A DNA stretch of 64,000 nt from Cladocopium goreaui (GCA_947184155.2 CAMXCT020001096.1:115954-179953); one strand, 5' to 3'; shown: positions 1-12,405, numbered from the stretch's first letter. The notes: generated by a model from the sequence alone, not told the origin. A program made the numbers and translations.

Positions 1-499
1 ACGGAGTGCGTCGATCTGGGGTTTCAGCAAGCTTGCCATGGTGCCGAATCCATACAGGCCTGCCCCCATGGCAGGCCTACCAAGAAATCAAGAGCTCCTT
101 TCTCAAGGGTGCAACTTGGCTCAAATGCTGGTTTCAAGAACGGTCATTTCCCGGGCCTTTGTGTGGATTCAAAAGCGTGCTTTCTGCAGCATTTGCAGTA
201 AGAAGTTCCATCATTTTTAAAACCTATATGCCTGCGAAAGAGTTTGGGCCCAAAGTTGTGCAGCATCTGCCTCATCTTCGGGATGTCCCGACCCAAAAAG
301 GTTTGCCAGAGGTTTCTTTGAACATGCAAACATCCGAACCAACGAGTTAGAAAAGTCCGCTTCATCGTGTGGTGTTCCCATCATTTACCCATCATTTTCC
401 CATCATTTTCCCATCATTTTCCCATCATCTTCAAATCATTTTCCCATCATTTTCCACGCCATCCTTCGCGGCCCCTTTGCAACGGCCGTTTCTGCTGAG
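1..499. other. No assignable gene; overlapping open frames then CATCATTTTCC repeat
   Basis: Positions 1-360 are open in more than one frame on both strands, but no frame resembles a known family and none has clearly better codon use, so no gene is called. Positions about 376-455 are a short degenerate array of CATCATTTTCC-type units. A coding-like frame begins near 461 and runs into the exon called at 500-586. Confidence 0.4.
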
Positions 500-586
500 G
501 TCTCGCTGAGAGAATGGGTGGACCGCCGCATCGGCGGGGAGGTCGCGACGAAGATGGGCTCCAATGGGCAGGCGGCCTGCTACGGG
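500..586 (+). CDS. Candidate host exon with WVDRRIGGE motif
   Basis: This is a GC-rich patch in AT-rich DNA, open as 29 whole codons between an AG and a GT (donor GTGAAT). It reads VSLREWVDRRIGGEVAT and then a Gly/Ala-rich tail. The frame is also open upstream to about 461, so the exon may start earlier. The evidence for coding is the sharp composition change, the splice-like borders, and a matching peptide in another candidate exon at 30575-30693 (VSLKMWIDRRIGGEIAT). The family is not recognised. The phase is 0 at both ends, compatible with the next candidate exon at 2261. Confidence 0.45.
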
Positions 587-2260
587 GTGAATGGTTGAAG
601 AATGGTTAGGCTCTGAGAAATTTCTACATCAATCAATGGTTAAAGAATGGTTTGATATTGTACTTTAAATTTTACATAATCATCTATCATAGATTACCAC
701 CCCAATAAACTTACATGATGGAACATCAATCAATGGTTCGGCTTAGAAAATCACCATGCTATGAAAATGGGTAAATCAACAAACTTTCTATGGGCCATGT
801 TCAATGGTTAAAGAATGGTTGGTATTTTCAAACATGAATTTTATTTTCCATATATGGGATGTCATGGATGTCATCCTTCCCATTGACTATTCTTGATAAT
901 GGTTTGTACTTGAAGTAATCATCAATCATTCCGATTACCACCCAATAAACTTAGACCTGAAAATCACCAATTTGTAGTGGTTTCACTCATCTTCCAACCT
1001 CTGGGTCGTCATATTAATTTACTTGAGGGTAATACTGGTGAAGAATGGTTGAATACCTGTTAATACTGGTTGGATACATTTAATGTTAATGGTTAATCAT
1101 GTGGTTAACACTGATAAACCCAAGAATGGTTAAGAATTGAATACTTGTTAATACTGGTTGATAATGGTTCATACTGGTTAATTCATGGTTAGTCACGTGG
1201 TTCACCCAATACTAATTATGGTTAATCGTGGCTAGTGCCCACTTAACCATCAGAATATAGCCATGTTTCGTCAAGTTTGCTGGAATCTGATATGTTCCAA
1301 AAGTAAAACAAGAAAAATAGAACCATTTCATCAATTTTGCCCTTCAACACGGGACCTGTTTGCGAAAAGGAGAGGTGGCTCTGAAGTGAGCATCCTGATG
1401 TTTTTGTGTCGGATATATCAATATTCTCAATACATTCATACTTTATATTATGTACAATATGTATTACAAAGTATGACATTATACATAGATGGAGTTGTTG
1501 ACAGAGATAGACCTGCTTATACATGTGTATTTCATGGCCCAGCTTCTGCTGACAGGTGATCATTTTCCCTCGAGATCGGGAGGCCGGTCGTTTGAAAAAA
1601 ACGGGGATGTTTCGTCAACGGGTAACGATGAGTCAACGGGTGGCGAAATACGGGTGGCGAAATCATCATATATCTCCAGAGGCGCTGCGCTGTGATTGAA
1701 GTCACTTGGCGAAATCAGAAAATATTTCAAGATATTTCAAGTATTTTCAAGTGGCAAATCATCTATTTCTATGGGCCATTTTCATTCATTTTCCATTCGC
1801 ATCACATTCACCAGAGGGGTGACATTCCATTGCAGCAGAATGGGACCGATGAACTCCTTGGATCTGACGGTCGGCTATGATGGATGATGTAAGCTATAAG
1901 TAATGTATAGGTAATCTATCTGTATATATACATATTATATATATATAAGCTAAATAATGATGATCCAGTATTGCCATGAAGCTACTATGAATGCGACTGG
2001 TGGGTTCCAGATTTTTTCAGTCTTCTCTTGGATCATTCCCATACGAGATCCTATCCACCAGTAGATCAGTTCCTATCCAATTATCATCAATGATCCAAGT
2101 GAATCCAAGTGATAGTTCCCAGCATTTCCCCATTCAAAATAGGTAGATCAACTACAAATGGATCAATTTCCATAGTTATGTTAGTTTACCAGAGGGTAAT
2201 CAACCACAATATATCAAGCCATGGGCCAGTTAAAAAAATCGCTGCGCCGCCAAGGGCCAG
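587..2260. other. AT-rich intronic or intergenic DNA, no gene seen
   Basis: This stretch is AT-rich with many degenerate AATGGTTA and GGTTAATACTGG-type units (about 590-1240). It also holds decayed halves of the MITE-like family seen at 4246-4365 (for example near 818-866). The open frames at 1243-1563 and 1263-1559 lie on opposite strands of the same low-complexity DNA and have no recognisable domain. Confidence 0.4.
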
Positions 2261-2352
2261 GTGAACGCTGACGTCGCCGATGAAGTCATGGAGGCGGTCA
2301 CTTCTACGCCCTGGGAGTTTTTTGAGACGTTGATGACGTTGATTCAGGGGCT
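2261..2352 (+). CDS. Candidate host exon, acidic helical segment
   Basis: After AG at 2259-2260 the + strand reads VNADVADEVMEAVTSTPWEF and continues FETLMTLIQG to a GTAAAG donor-like site at 2353. The stretch is GC-rich, acidic and predicted helical, unlike the flanking AT-rich DNA. It starts in phase 0, matching the end of the candidate exon at 500-586, and leaves two nucleotides. If GTAAAG is not a donor, the frame stops at TAA at 2354, making this a terminal exon. No family is recognised. Confidence 0.4.
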
Positions 2353-2756
2353 GTAAAGTCATATATATATACTGTATAAACATATAATAACATATATATA
2401 TATATATAGGCTTAGATGAATGTTAAATTAAAAGTGTGATAATTCGTTACTATGTTGAATATGGATCCCCGTGGCAATTTCCACTCTAGAACTGGTGAAC
2501 CTGTGCATAGTTTAAACGAAATTCTTAATGTATTGGAATTTTAAAATTGATGTCAGGCTAGTCATTTTATTGTTGGGGGGTTGGGCTAAGCATTTTATTG
2601 TAAAGGTAAATCCTGATGATTTTTAACATGTTAAAATTCCATTCTCATTTTATTGCAAAAACATGTTTGCTTGGAGCATTTTATTGCAGAATGGAACCAA
2701 TGCTTTTCCAGGATCTTTTTATATCGATTTTATTGGGCATGTCATTTTAGATCAGC

Positions 2757-3070
2757 GAATTTTAAGGAATTTGAAGGAATTCCAAGGAATTTTAAGGAAC
2801 ATTAAGGAATTTTGAAGGAATTATAAGGAATATTAAGGAATTTTGAAGGAATTATAAGGAAATTTAAGGAATTTAGAGAGTTTTAAGGATCTTTAAGGAA
2901 TCTTAGAGGAATTTTAAGGAATTTAAAGGAATTTGACGGAATTTGAAGGAATTTGGATGATTTTTAAGGATCTTTAATGTTTTTAAAGTTTAAAGGATAT
3001 TTAAGGACTTTTAAGGAGTTTTTTGGAATTTTAAGGAATTTAAAGGATTTTTAAGGAATTTTAAGGAATT
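2757..3070. repeat. Degenerate AAGGAATTT tandem array
   Basis: About 300 bases are built from AAGGAATTTTAAGGAATTT-like units of roughly 9-12 bases with frequent single-base changes. There is no coding potential. The flanks (2355-2756 and 3071-3769) are AT-rich with no gene seen. Confidence 0.75.
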
Positions 3071-3769
3071 GCCACGAAAGAATACCACCGTATTTTGTTG
3101 CTATAAAATACTATAAAAAAGAAACACACTTAATATTTGGGCACCTTCACTCTAAAATACCCCTATCTAAAATGGATTTCCTGACCTCTTTTTAAAGATG
3201 CGTTTCTGAGGGTCTTCAAAATTGGATGAAATTGGATGATGTTGGATGCACATTCAAGCATGAATTTGGTGGCAAGGCATTTTATTGCAGAGCCAGTTTT
3301 CATTGTTTTGGTGCATTTTAAAGCCTGAGGCTATGCACAAAAGTTAGACCGCTCTAAAACTCCTGCACAGCTTCACATAATGAATTGGCACCCCGATGAA
3401 TATGGTTCATATGTTGATTTGGGCTAGTATATGTTGATTCAGATGTGGATTAGACGTGTAAATGATGGCTATTTAAATGTTACTTTGTAGTGACCCATTG
3501 TGATCATTGTAGGATATTGTAGGATCATTATCAGGTTATGATGTGGTAGCTAGATGGCTATGGTATGTTTTGTCCCAGCTGTGCGTAGTATGATTAAACG
3601 GGTTGCTATCGATCTGCATCCAAAACTCAGCCTCGCTGAATTTGACCCACACAGAGAATTTGGCATTCATAGCCATGTACTAGCTACCACAGTTACTACA
3701 GCATCTATGGATTGTAATTAAGTTTCTCAAAAGTCCTGGTGGTTCAGTGGTTCCTCAATGAATGGGTAG

Positions 3770-3818
3770 GCTGCCGATCTGTTGGATGGCAAAGCTCAGG
3801 ACGGTGATTGGGTGACAG
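3770..3818 (+). CDS. Candidate short host exon
   Basis: After a TAG acceptor at 3768-3769 the frame reads AADLLDGKAQDGDWVTG up to a GT at 3819. It is short, so the call rests only on protein-like composition and splice-like borders. Another frame through the same bases is also open. The long - strand frame at 3755-4006 overlaps it antisense and is not supported. Confidence 0.25.
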
Positions 3819-4245
3819 GTTGGGGGTACCTTCAATAGCTGGATGGTGAAGGGATCCGAAAATAACATGGATGAAAACCAGGTGAAAACCATGGTTGTTT
3901 CAATACTCAAATGATCTAATGACTTGGATTTGAGGGTAGCATTTTCGGAAAGCTCCAATTGGATGATTGGTTTGATTTCTTTCATGGCGATTTCACAGGA
4001 AATCATCCATCAATGGGGATATTATACCCTCTGGTTACAGTTTGCCAAGGAATCCTTGGCCCACAGAAATAGATGACTTGCGATGATTTACCCATTCGAA
4101 ATGCCGAGTTTCCCATTCCCAACGTGAAAAAAAAAGCCCAGAGGCGAGCCGGTCATTGGTGAAAAAATCGGGAATTTCCCATGGGAAATCATCCATCTGT
4201 GGGGATATCATGGTAATGATCATACTGCATACAAATAATGATAGC

Positions 4246-4365
4246 CTGGTTGGTGGTTTGGAACATGAATTTTATTTTTCCATATATATATATATTGGGA
4301 ATATTTCATCATCCCAACTGACGAACTCCATCATTTTTCAGAGGGGTAGGTATACCACCAGCCAG
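4246..4365. mobile_element. MITE-like palindromic element, family B
   Basis: The element begins CTGGTTGGTGGTTTGGAACAT and ends with a diverged inverted copy (ACCACCAGCCAG), with GAATTTTATTTTTCCATATA in the middle and a short TA run. Related copies are at 49210-49315 and 26993-27952. It has no coding capacity. Confidence 0.6.
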
Positions 4366-4741
4366 TAGTAATAATCATGTAATAATGGGATAGCGTAAAA
4401 TCACTGCGAGTGCAGTTTTTCAAGTCATGGGAGTCATGGGTATAATCATGGCGACCCCCCAAGTCGGGATATCACCTTCATGATCATGGCCTTAAATCCT
4501 TCGTGTTCTGGGTAGAAATGGAGATTTGCCCTCCAGTAATCAAACATGGCTAGCTGGAAAATTCCCTAAAATGGGCACTTAAATGGGGAAATCATCAAAT
4601 TGAATGCGGGTTTTACGTTGCCATGTTTGATTGCCAGAGCGTAGTCAGCAAATGTCAGCAAAAAAATGAGCAGACATGGGACTTACATAATAATCATGTG
4701 GCAAAAAAGTGCATTCAAACAACATGGACGTATTATGTTAG

Positions 4742-4873
4742 AGAATTGGGGACTCAATTCGATCAGACTGGGGCGGCCCCTTGATTCCGCCAAAACATCG
4801 ACCAACCACGGAGGACTTCTTCGATAACCTGCCCCCTGATGGCTTTCTTTCCCAGGAAGAAGTACTTAGAGAG
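4742..4873 (+). CDS. Candidate host exon (44 codons)
   Basis: This is one of the clearest exon candidates. TTAG is followed directly by an open frame of exactly 44 codons, ending GAG before the donor GTGCCG. It contains PPKHRPTTEDFFDNLPPDGF and SQEEVLRE, with GC-ending codons in an AT-rich neighbourhood. The phase is 0 at both ends. No domain is recognised. The acidic Phe- and Pro-rich segment would suit a linker or interaction motif, but that is only an impression. Confidence 0.5.
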
Positions 4874-5366
4874 GTGCCGGTGATGTCTTGACCATTCTTG
4901 ACCTATTTCTTTGTTGGTATATCGTGGTGGATTCGCACTAGAAAACCCTCTGGCAATTCAACGGTTTGCTCTTAAACATCAGCATTCTTAAGGGATAAAT
5001 CACCATCACCTTTCAATAATTCACCATTTTAAGAGGACCATCATCCATTTTCCGCTGTTCAAATGACCTCTATCTCTTATTCAACCGTGTAACACGCAGC
5101 AACTCTGGTGACCATGGTGGGCTGTGAAGGGGTGAAAACTCGTAAGAGGATGGGAGCCATGTTTCGACTTGGGAGGTCACCCACTGGTGATCCCCACTTG
5201 GAAGCGTAGCAAACTGCTGTACTATGCTGTAATAAGCCAAGTACTTATATAAATGAAGCAACAAGTACAAGTGATGATATATTACATATATTATGTACGA
5301 ATATAATGAAGCTTCATTTTTTGACATATAATGGAATATACTAAGCCACAGTTTTTTTTTTTGCAG

Positions 5367-5427
5367 GGTATCTAAGGAAAGAATTGAGGCCATGTTTTGG
5401 ACCCCAGAATGCCCATGGATCTCTTAT
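5367..5427 (+). CDS. Candidate host exon after a strong T-tract acceptor
   Basis: A run of T ending TTGCAG at 5361-5366 is a strong acceptor-like signal. The following frame reads YLRKELRPCFGPQNAHGSLM to a GTATAT donor-like site at 5428. It is short and unassigned. The phase does not join directly with the neighbouring candidate exons, so an intermediate exon would be needed. Confidence 0.35.
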
Positions 5428-5953
5428 GTATATTTTCCCCCATATGGGTTTGTCTGAAAAGAACTTCCCCAAACTATTTTTTTTCATACGACTGCCATAA
5501 ATTTGGGATAACTGCCAAATTCTTGGAAAAAACACTTTAGAATCTTATCATCATGTTACCAACGCTCCCCAGCTTTTCCGTATACCTGCACCATTTTCAG
5601 ACGAAGCAAGATCACTTTGTGTTGGTGACACATTTCCCACTTCGTAGATCCCCATAATTTTTGTTGTTTCTCCGCAGATTTTGGTTCATTAAATCCACCC
5701 CAGTGGCTTAACCAGTGCTTTTTCATGATTTGGTGACATCTGTCGATGGTTAAGCCACCATAGTGAAACACCATGGTTCATGGCTAAATCCCCTCATTTT
5801 TGGGAGAAAAGCCTCTAGTTTGGTGGGTGAAATCCCTTATTTCTGGTGGTGAAATCCATAAAAATCCATCTATTAAGTTGGTTAAACTCTCCATTTGCTT
5901 GCTTAAATCCCCCCATTTTCTCGATGAAATTCGATGACATCCGCGATTTTCAG

Positions 5954-6054
5954 GTCGCAAATCCCCTGGGCCCCAGGCGATTCTGAACTTCCTCGAGGCC
6001 TGGGACGACGTTTCAGCGCCTCCCACGCTGAAGGTCCTGCAGCGAAACTCGGAG
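5954..6054 (+). CDS. Candidate host exon with FLEAWDD motif
   Basis: After TTTTCAG at 5947-5953 the + frame reads RKSPGPQAILNFLEAWDD and then VSAPPTLKVLQRNSE to a GTGGAA donor at 6055. The segment is GC-rich and bordered by AT-rich DNA on both sides. It starts with two nucleotides completing a split codon and ends in phase 0. That matches the next candidate exon at 6962. The overlapping - strand frame 5784-6026 is an antisense shadow. No family is recognised. Confidence 0.5.
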
Positions 6055-6825
6055 GTGGAACTGGGGACGCAACGGATTTTTTATCCCAACAAAAGGGTTT
6101 TTTGAGTGGATTGCAAAATGGGTGTTTAATGGGTTTTTAATGGTTTTCAATGGGATTTAGCATTGTACATAAGTGATGGAGATGGATTAATATGTATAAT
6201 TATATATAATTTATAATCTAGTGACATATTAATCCCTTATGGAAAGTATGATATATGGGTGATGAGGATAGTAATATATTACCAACCATATACCACACTC
6301 AGCAACGGGGATTGCAATGAACAATTAGGGGATTTAATTTCAGAAACATAGGGATTAAATGGGGATTTAGAAGCAACAACTGGGGAGATAAATGCATATG
6401 TAGCCAATGGTAAAAGGGGATATCAGATGGTATAAGTATAGTTTACTAACCATCATGATCTGCAATGATGTGGTAAGATGGTAAACCTGATGCCATGAAC
6501 CATCCCAATGACCAACAGTAAAAGGGAATCCTTTACATCATCCTGTTAGAACTCAAGCCGTGGATGGGGATATTTCGTGATAGGGTTTATCACATCAGAG
6601 ATTTAGTAATGAAAAACCCAAGGGGATCCAGAAGCAAAGGGGATCCAGAAATCATGATGGCGATACTAATCCATCATGATCGAAAACAGTCAGTCATTCA
6701 CAAAAATGGGACAACAATATATGGGGATAGTCAGTGCGACTTTCCGTGTACCCCATGATTGGACAAATTTGAGATGATCCAGGTTCACTGATGTTTTTGG
6801 GGTTGAACATAACCAGTACAACACG

Positions 6826-6934
6826 TACCCTCTGTTAATCTCACGTAGCTACGGACAATGGCCATTTCAATATGTACAGTAAATCATGTATGAATGGTGC
6901 ATTTTCCATAGCTATGTTGAATAACCAGAGGGTA
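6826..6934. mobile_element. Palindromic MITE-like element, family A (diverged)
   Basis: It starts TACCCTCTGTTAA and ends AACCAGAGGGTA, with inner arms CGTAGCTACGGACAATGG and TTTTCCATAGCTATG. It is a diverged copy of the family best seen at 23791-23894. Confidence 0.6.
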
Positions 6935-6961
6935 CCCACTTTGCCCTAATGGCCATTTCAG

Positions 6962-7088
6962 AAGTTCCCTGCAACTGTTGCCCACGCACTGCGTGCTGAA
7001 TATTTTTGGCTCACAGCAGTCAAAACAGCACCCGGGGTTCGCGGCGACCAAACGTCACCGCAGACCGAAGGCAGAGAACCCCCCAGCG
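6962..7088 (+). CDS. Candidate host exon (42 codons)
   Basis: TTTCAG at 6956-6961 is followed by an in-phase open frame containing TVAHALRAEYFWLTAVKTAP and GVRGDQTSPQTEGREPP, ending before a GTGGCA donor at 7089. The bases are markedly GC-rich compared with the flanks. The start phase (0) fits the end of the 5954-6054 candidate. The function is not recognised. Confidence 0.5.
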
Positions 7089-7313
7089 GTGGCATGGACA
7101 TATGAGATCTAGAAACTGTCCCCAACTATCAACATCCATCAACCATTTGCGGCAAAAATAGGCAAACAATCACCCCAACTAGGGGATACATAAAGGGGTA
7201 TATACTTCAAGTGGGGAGGGCTTGTTGCTGGGTTTACCTCATCAGAAACAGAGTTTTTTTAAAGCCATCGCGGCGTAGACGACCGCTGAGGACTTTGCAT
7301 TTGTTTTGGTTAG

Positions 7314-7360
7314 GATCATCCCGAAATGGGACTTTGACACCTTTCAGAAGCACTTCTTCT
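7314..7360 (+). CDS. Candidate short host exon
   Basis: After GGTTAG at 7308-7313 the frame reads IIPKWDFDTFQKHFF to a GT at 7361. A second frame is also open here, so the reading frame is uncertain. The GC-rich patch at 7621-7740 may be a further exon, but two frames are equally good and it is not called. Confidence 0.3.
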
Positions 7361-7950
7361 GTCATGACTTTCATTGACTATCTGACAATCATTGACTATC
7401 TATTTGCGTCGCTCAAAAAAAAAAATGGCGGCTATTTTTCCTGGAATTCACAGATAGATCTCCCAATTCCAAAAAGAATTTGCAGCAGACTGTAGGCAAC
7501 AGTTGATTGGTGGGTTTGGTCCAGCGTTTCAGGATGAAAACCTAAGCCGGATTCTTATTCAGCTACATCCTGTTACATCCCAATCATATCCCCAATGATC
7601 ATTGGATCGTTGTACATTGGTTGGACGACCGATCCGTGGCCAACCGGCTGCCCGGAAGGGTTGGAATCTCGGCCGGGAGGTGCCCCGATGCGGCTTCGAT
7701 TTCGGGAAGTTTTCACCGGGCTCGTCCTCTTAGGACTTGTGAGGCGCATAGAAAGGGGGGGGGCGGTGATGTAGCACCCTTTTTTTCACCAAGCGCGAGG
7801 CCGTTTGGAAACTGGGTGATACTTCTGTCTTGACATTACTCAAATGAGTCCAATTGTTTGAACCTTTGATCCAATCCATGCTAGCAGTAGTCAATGGCCA
7901 AGCGATTGTTTGCCTCATCTGGGATTGACCGAACCCTCCATAGTCGGTGT

Positions 7951-9143
7951 ACTGATCTTTTCTTAGGAGGGCCGCTGCAGGGCCAACAAAAAAGGCATTA
8001 TGTCACACACTTCACTTTCGTGACGCACTTGCGTGGGACTAAGTTTAGTTTAAATTGAATGGATAAGGTCCCATGAGAGTATCTGCTGGATCTTGAGCAG
8101 CATTTAAGCCAAAATCTTTTTGCGAGGGTATGCAACGTATGTCTACAGTGTCTGAAATGGATCTGTAAAGGGCGTCGAAGGTGTGCCGATTTGTTTCTTG
8201 CACCTGCGGGTTTCTTATAAGCCCCCTGATATTGTTCTTGTGATCAGTTTCAGCCAGAAATTCTTTATATTAGGACGTAGTCGGGCAATGTCGGGCACGC
8301 AACGGCTGAAGTGACAGTCAAATTCACAACTAGGACGTCCTTACATATCATGTGGGCACACATGGACGCGCAGTGGCCTTGACCTTTGTGCACTGACGGC
8401 TGCCTAAGAAAACCTTGCCAAAATTTATCCTTGGACAGCTTGTGTTAAAGCAACCCCCGGCACCCAAATCCGAATTTCAAGCTGGGACGTCCCGGGTTGA
8501 ATTTGCAGAAGCCTCCACCGCCAAGGCTGATTAAAACCAACTTTTCGGGTGCGATCAGCTTGTTTTTTTCAAGTTTTTCTCTGGAGCCTTGGGGCATTTC
8601 GATCTGGGACGTCCCGACTTGAATTTGCGGTTTGCGCGTGAGCTGCTTTGCTCCGACGCTCTGGAAGGGCCATTTGTTGGCCCTGCCACGTCCCCCTTCG
8701 GTTTGCAACATGGCCCCAAATGTGCGTTGGGTGCCGCGATTGGAGAGCGTTCTGTCCAGCAATCCCGTGAAACGCATGAAGTTCAAGGCGCAAACAAAAT
8801 TAAATCGACGCCTAGCCAGTTTCTTCTTCCAGCTTAATTTCAATTCAAGCGGATGGACCAGCTCATTGTCATGTCCCCTGCTATGGCTACTTTCACATCC
8901 CAGTGAGAAAAGCCTCACAAACAGGGCTGAATGAGCTTTGCACAAGTAATCCCGCTTCTTATGACACACTGACACTGAAGAAATACAACCTCCTACTTTC
9001 TAAATCTAACAGCTGCTAGTACCGTTGGGCGCGCGCGTGGAACTTGAAGGGTAATGTCAAAAAATGAGTTGTGGAGTTTGGGATGTGAACACTATTGTGT
9101 GTATTGGTTGGCCCTGCAGCGGCCCTCCTAAGAAAACATCAGT
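7951..9143. mobile_element. Putative DNA transposon with 37-bp terminal inverted repeats
   Basis: The left end 7951-7987 and the right end 9107-9143 are inverted copies differing at one position. Their core is CTTAGGAGGGCCGCTGCAGG. The interior is about 1.1 kb and contains two copies of CTGGGACGTCCCG followed by TTGAATTTGC (near 8481 and 8605). A 176-codon - strand frame (8445-8975) and a 100-codon + strand frame (8632-8934) overlap inside. Neither resembles a transposase, so the element is probably non-autonomous. No clear target duplication is visible. Size and TIR length fit several cut-and-paste superfamilies; none can be chosen. Confidence 0.65.
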
Positions 9144-10984
9144 GTATGGAATTAAATGAGAAAGTGTGAACATCTGAGGACTTTACGTTGCTTTCCTGAA
9201 CATATCAAGGAATAAGCGAAGGATGAAACGGGGATCTTACCCAAGCGACACAGTTTTGTGGACAAAAGTTTACCTTTTTGATCGTCAAAAGCAAGTCATT
9301 TTCCTTGAATCGCGTAGGGGTTGGTTCCAAATCACATTTGTTTTAAAGAAACATTTTTCTTAAACCACCAATTTTTCAGTGGTTTGCAATTATCAGCTAC
9401 TATTCATCAATCGAAAAAGACACAATCTATCGAAACATACACTACATTAGAAGCCATCTCGACCATGCCAAAGAACCACCTATATCTTTGGTCGTAGCTT
9501 CCAGTCGTCTGTCACCGGCTACCGGTGCTGTGGCTTGTGCCAGGGCTCAGACTGGCCAGATCAAGGGCCGGGTGAGCATCCCCCACAAGTTCCAGGCTGG
9601 GAAACTCCGTCAGCCGTGTCAACTCCAATAATAAGAATATGTCACCATATGGGCTTTTAATGGTGATTAGTGGTGATTAATGGTGATTAATGGTTTTTCA
9701 TGGTGATTAATGGTGATTAATGGGTAGGTATACCACCAACCAGTACCAGAGAATCATAGACAATAGTCAGCAATGTAGAAACGAAGGGTAAAACTCCACC
9801 ACCTATATGGGAACCGAAGAATGAAGTAAAATGAAGAGATCCAATTGACCACGTTTGAAAGGCTTTCTGTGAGGCTGTTGAGTCTTGTTCTTTCAAATGG
9901 TGTCATTCAGAAACTGTCGATCCTCTTGTGCAGTTTATGATTAGCCTAATCTGAGGCTTTCCCTGCAGCAGGATTTGGCCGTGGATCCCTGTGAACGATT
10001 TCCTCTGTTTAAGATCTTGGAATCCACAGCCTACACTCATTCTTCTTTGAGTCTCTTACCAGGATCTCTGGCTATGGTTCAAGTTATCCACAAAATCGCC
10101 AAGTTTGATCATTTCTATTTCCAACAATCGGAGTAGTGTCAGCCCTGGATGACTAAACCCTGCTGTTCAATAGGTGGACAGATCATTTTAATGGCCATAG
10201 CTATCACTTGAAAAATGCAGCGGTAGGACGCGACCAGCGCTGCTGGGGCTGGTCTAGCTGCCGCCCGGGTGATCTTGGATGGAGGCGATGATGCCACAGA
10301 TTCAGAAACGGAAAGGAAAATTCCAAAAACGGTGCACTTAAAAACTAGATGGGCCTATTCAAAAATGTGTCACAAAAGGGGGCCAAGACCTCCAAACATG
10401 GTACTACAATAGGGGGATGAGGATTCGGATCCATTGCCAAATGGGCCAAATGGGTTCTTGACAGGGACTTGACCAACAAAAAAAGGCTGGAATTGACCAA
10501 TTATGATGGGAACCCCCAAAAGTGACTAGCCGTGTTGACCAACAAAAAAAGGCAGGGCTATATGCATTTAAGCATCAACTGTCCAAACTGAAGTGCTTGA
10601 AGAATTGAACAGCCCCAAGAGGCAAGATGATGATCTCTAATTGGGCAGCACACAGGTTTGGTATGGGATCGGACATCTATGGATTTTTGTGGTGGTGAAG
10701 CATCTTTTGATACCCAAATTTGACCCAATATCCAAGTATCTAAGCCAATAAGCCAAGTTTGCATGAATGGGGTGCTTGAAGGATCATTCCACTTCGTCAC
10801 ACTTGGTGGTGAATAACATTGAATAACGCTGGTGATGGGCTGGTCCCCTAACTGTATATATGTATATGTATATATATATATGTATATATATATATGTATA
10901 TATGGGTTATTCTATATGTGGCTTATAGCCCCACTAACCAGAGATGCGGTGGGATGAGATGATCCTCCAACGTTGGATCTCCAG
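9144..10984. other. Mostly non-coding; short tandem repeats and a weak exon signal
   Basis: A GC-rich patch at 9490-9620 is open in two frames, so no exon is assigned. A TGGTGATTAA tandem lies at about 9657-9722. The right half of a family-B MITE follows at 9720-9747. A 16-residue coding-like patch occurs at 10221-10268 after ATGCAG. A TATATG microsatellite lies at 10855-10910. Confidence 0.35.
9657..9722. repeat. TGGTGATTAA 10-bp tandem repeat
   Basis: This is a short run of TGGTGATTAA units with a few variants. It is the reverse complement of the longer TCACCATTAA array at 49331-49450. Confidence 0.8.
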
Positions 10985-11068
10985 CTGGACGCTAGGTGTG
11001 CTCTCAACACTGCCGGCCTCTGATGGGTTACCTGCTTGCACCAAGAGACGAAGTCAGATGAAGACATG
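10985..11068 (+). CDS. Candidate host exon, boundaries uncertain
   Basis: After CTCCAG the frame WTLGVLSTLPASDGLPACTK then RRSQMKTW is open and GC-richer than its surroundings. No clear GT donor is visible. A GC or GA donor, allowed in dinoflagellates, would be needed, so the 3' border is approximate. Confidence 0.3.
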
Positions 11069-11548
11069 GCGAAACACCAACACTTCGGATACCGGTAACA
11101 TCGATGTGGTTTACGCCCACCATTTATAGATCATTTCGGGTTTCGGGTTTTCGCACCGGTTTTCCACATGTTGTGTTAGTTTACATATTGGATACCATGG
11201 CGCTCCTCCCAGTTCTTGTGGCCAACTATGTGATGATTTGGCGCTCAGGTCAGATGAAATACGGCGAAATGGGTAAATGACCATCCCATTTTACGGTCCA
11301 TTCTATTCGCTTCATCAATGGGATGGTAACCAAGGTATCAGGGTGTTGACTACCATTGGAGAGCGCAAGAGTGACTCATACACATCATCACTATACTCTG
11401 TACTGGTTCCCTACTCATCTTCCGTAGCACTGTTATTGGAGATGGATTCCCAAACTCATAGCATCAACGTCCAAGTACTGTTGGTCCAATCCTTATTTGG
11501 TCAAAAAAAACCACGTGCCAAGTATGTGCCTATGCTCAATTGGATATA

Positions 11549-11655
11549 TACCCTCAGGTAATGACTAACATAGCTATCGAAAATGGCCCATTTATAGTTG
11601 ATTTACCTATTAAAGATGGTGATTTTCCATAGCTATGTTAGTTTACCAGAGGGTA
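11549..11655. mobile_element. Palindromic MITE-like element, family A
   Basis: The left end is TACCCTCAGGTAA and the right end is TTACCAGAGGGTA. The inner arms are CATAGCTATCGAAAATGG and GATTTTCCATAGCTATG. See the consensus copy at 23791-23894. Confidence 0.75.
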
Positions 11656-12405
11656 ATTGGATGAAGGGAACACACACACACAGGAACCCGCTTGGTAAAT
11701 TTGATGCTTTCCTCAAATTGCAGAGGGAACATCTACAGGGAAAAAAACAACATATGTTTCCGGCATGAAATCGCAGATTTTCCATTGAATCAATCCGTTC
11801 CTAGCTCACCCAGGCCTTTTTTTCTTTAAAGAATCTATTGATTTATATTCATAATATTTCATTATCAATCTTCATAGACATCAATATAGACCAATCAATG
11901 TAACCGATGTAACCGACCCAGGCACTTTGCCCTGAACGGTGTCTCCGCCGGCCCTCATTTGCTGCAGGCCTGCAGGTTTCACTGGATATGGTTTTAACCT
12001 GTCGCATCGGTTGCCAGCATTTTCTGAACGGGAAACTGAGGGAATTTCCATGTCGACATGACATTTTTGGAGGCTATTTTTCCTTATATTTTTCCATTCT
12101 GGTGGGATTTTGGTTGATAAATTCATGGGCTTTCCGGCTTTCCTCATTTTGTGAGGAATATACCCACCGTTGGTACCATCCCATCATAGATCTGCTTGGT
12201 GGTCCAGTTGCCAGATTCGACCTTGACTGCTGGTGACGTCTCCGTCCTGATTTATGTATATAAATAAGTGACACTATGAAACATCTTTTTGATTCAAGTT
12301 TAGAATCTGCGTTTAGAAATATGGAAAAACCAGATGTCTTCTTTTTTCGGAGTCACTAACACGACATTTTCATACATTTTCTGGTCGTTTTTATCGGGAC
12401 TTCAG

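Noticed and set aside
7621..7740. GC-rich patch as host exon
   Set aside because: Two frames are equally protein-like and neither has a clear acceptor/donor pair, so the frame cannot be decided.
8445..8975. 176-codon - strand frame inside the TIR element as a possible transposase
   Set aside because: No DDE/DDD pattern, zinc finger or other transposase feature is recognisable, and overlapping + strand frames are equally open.
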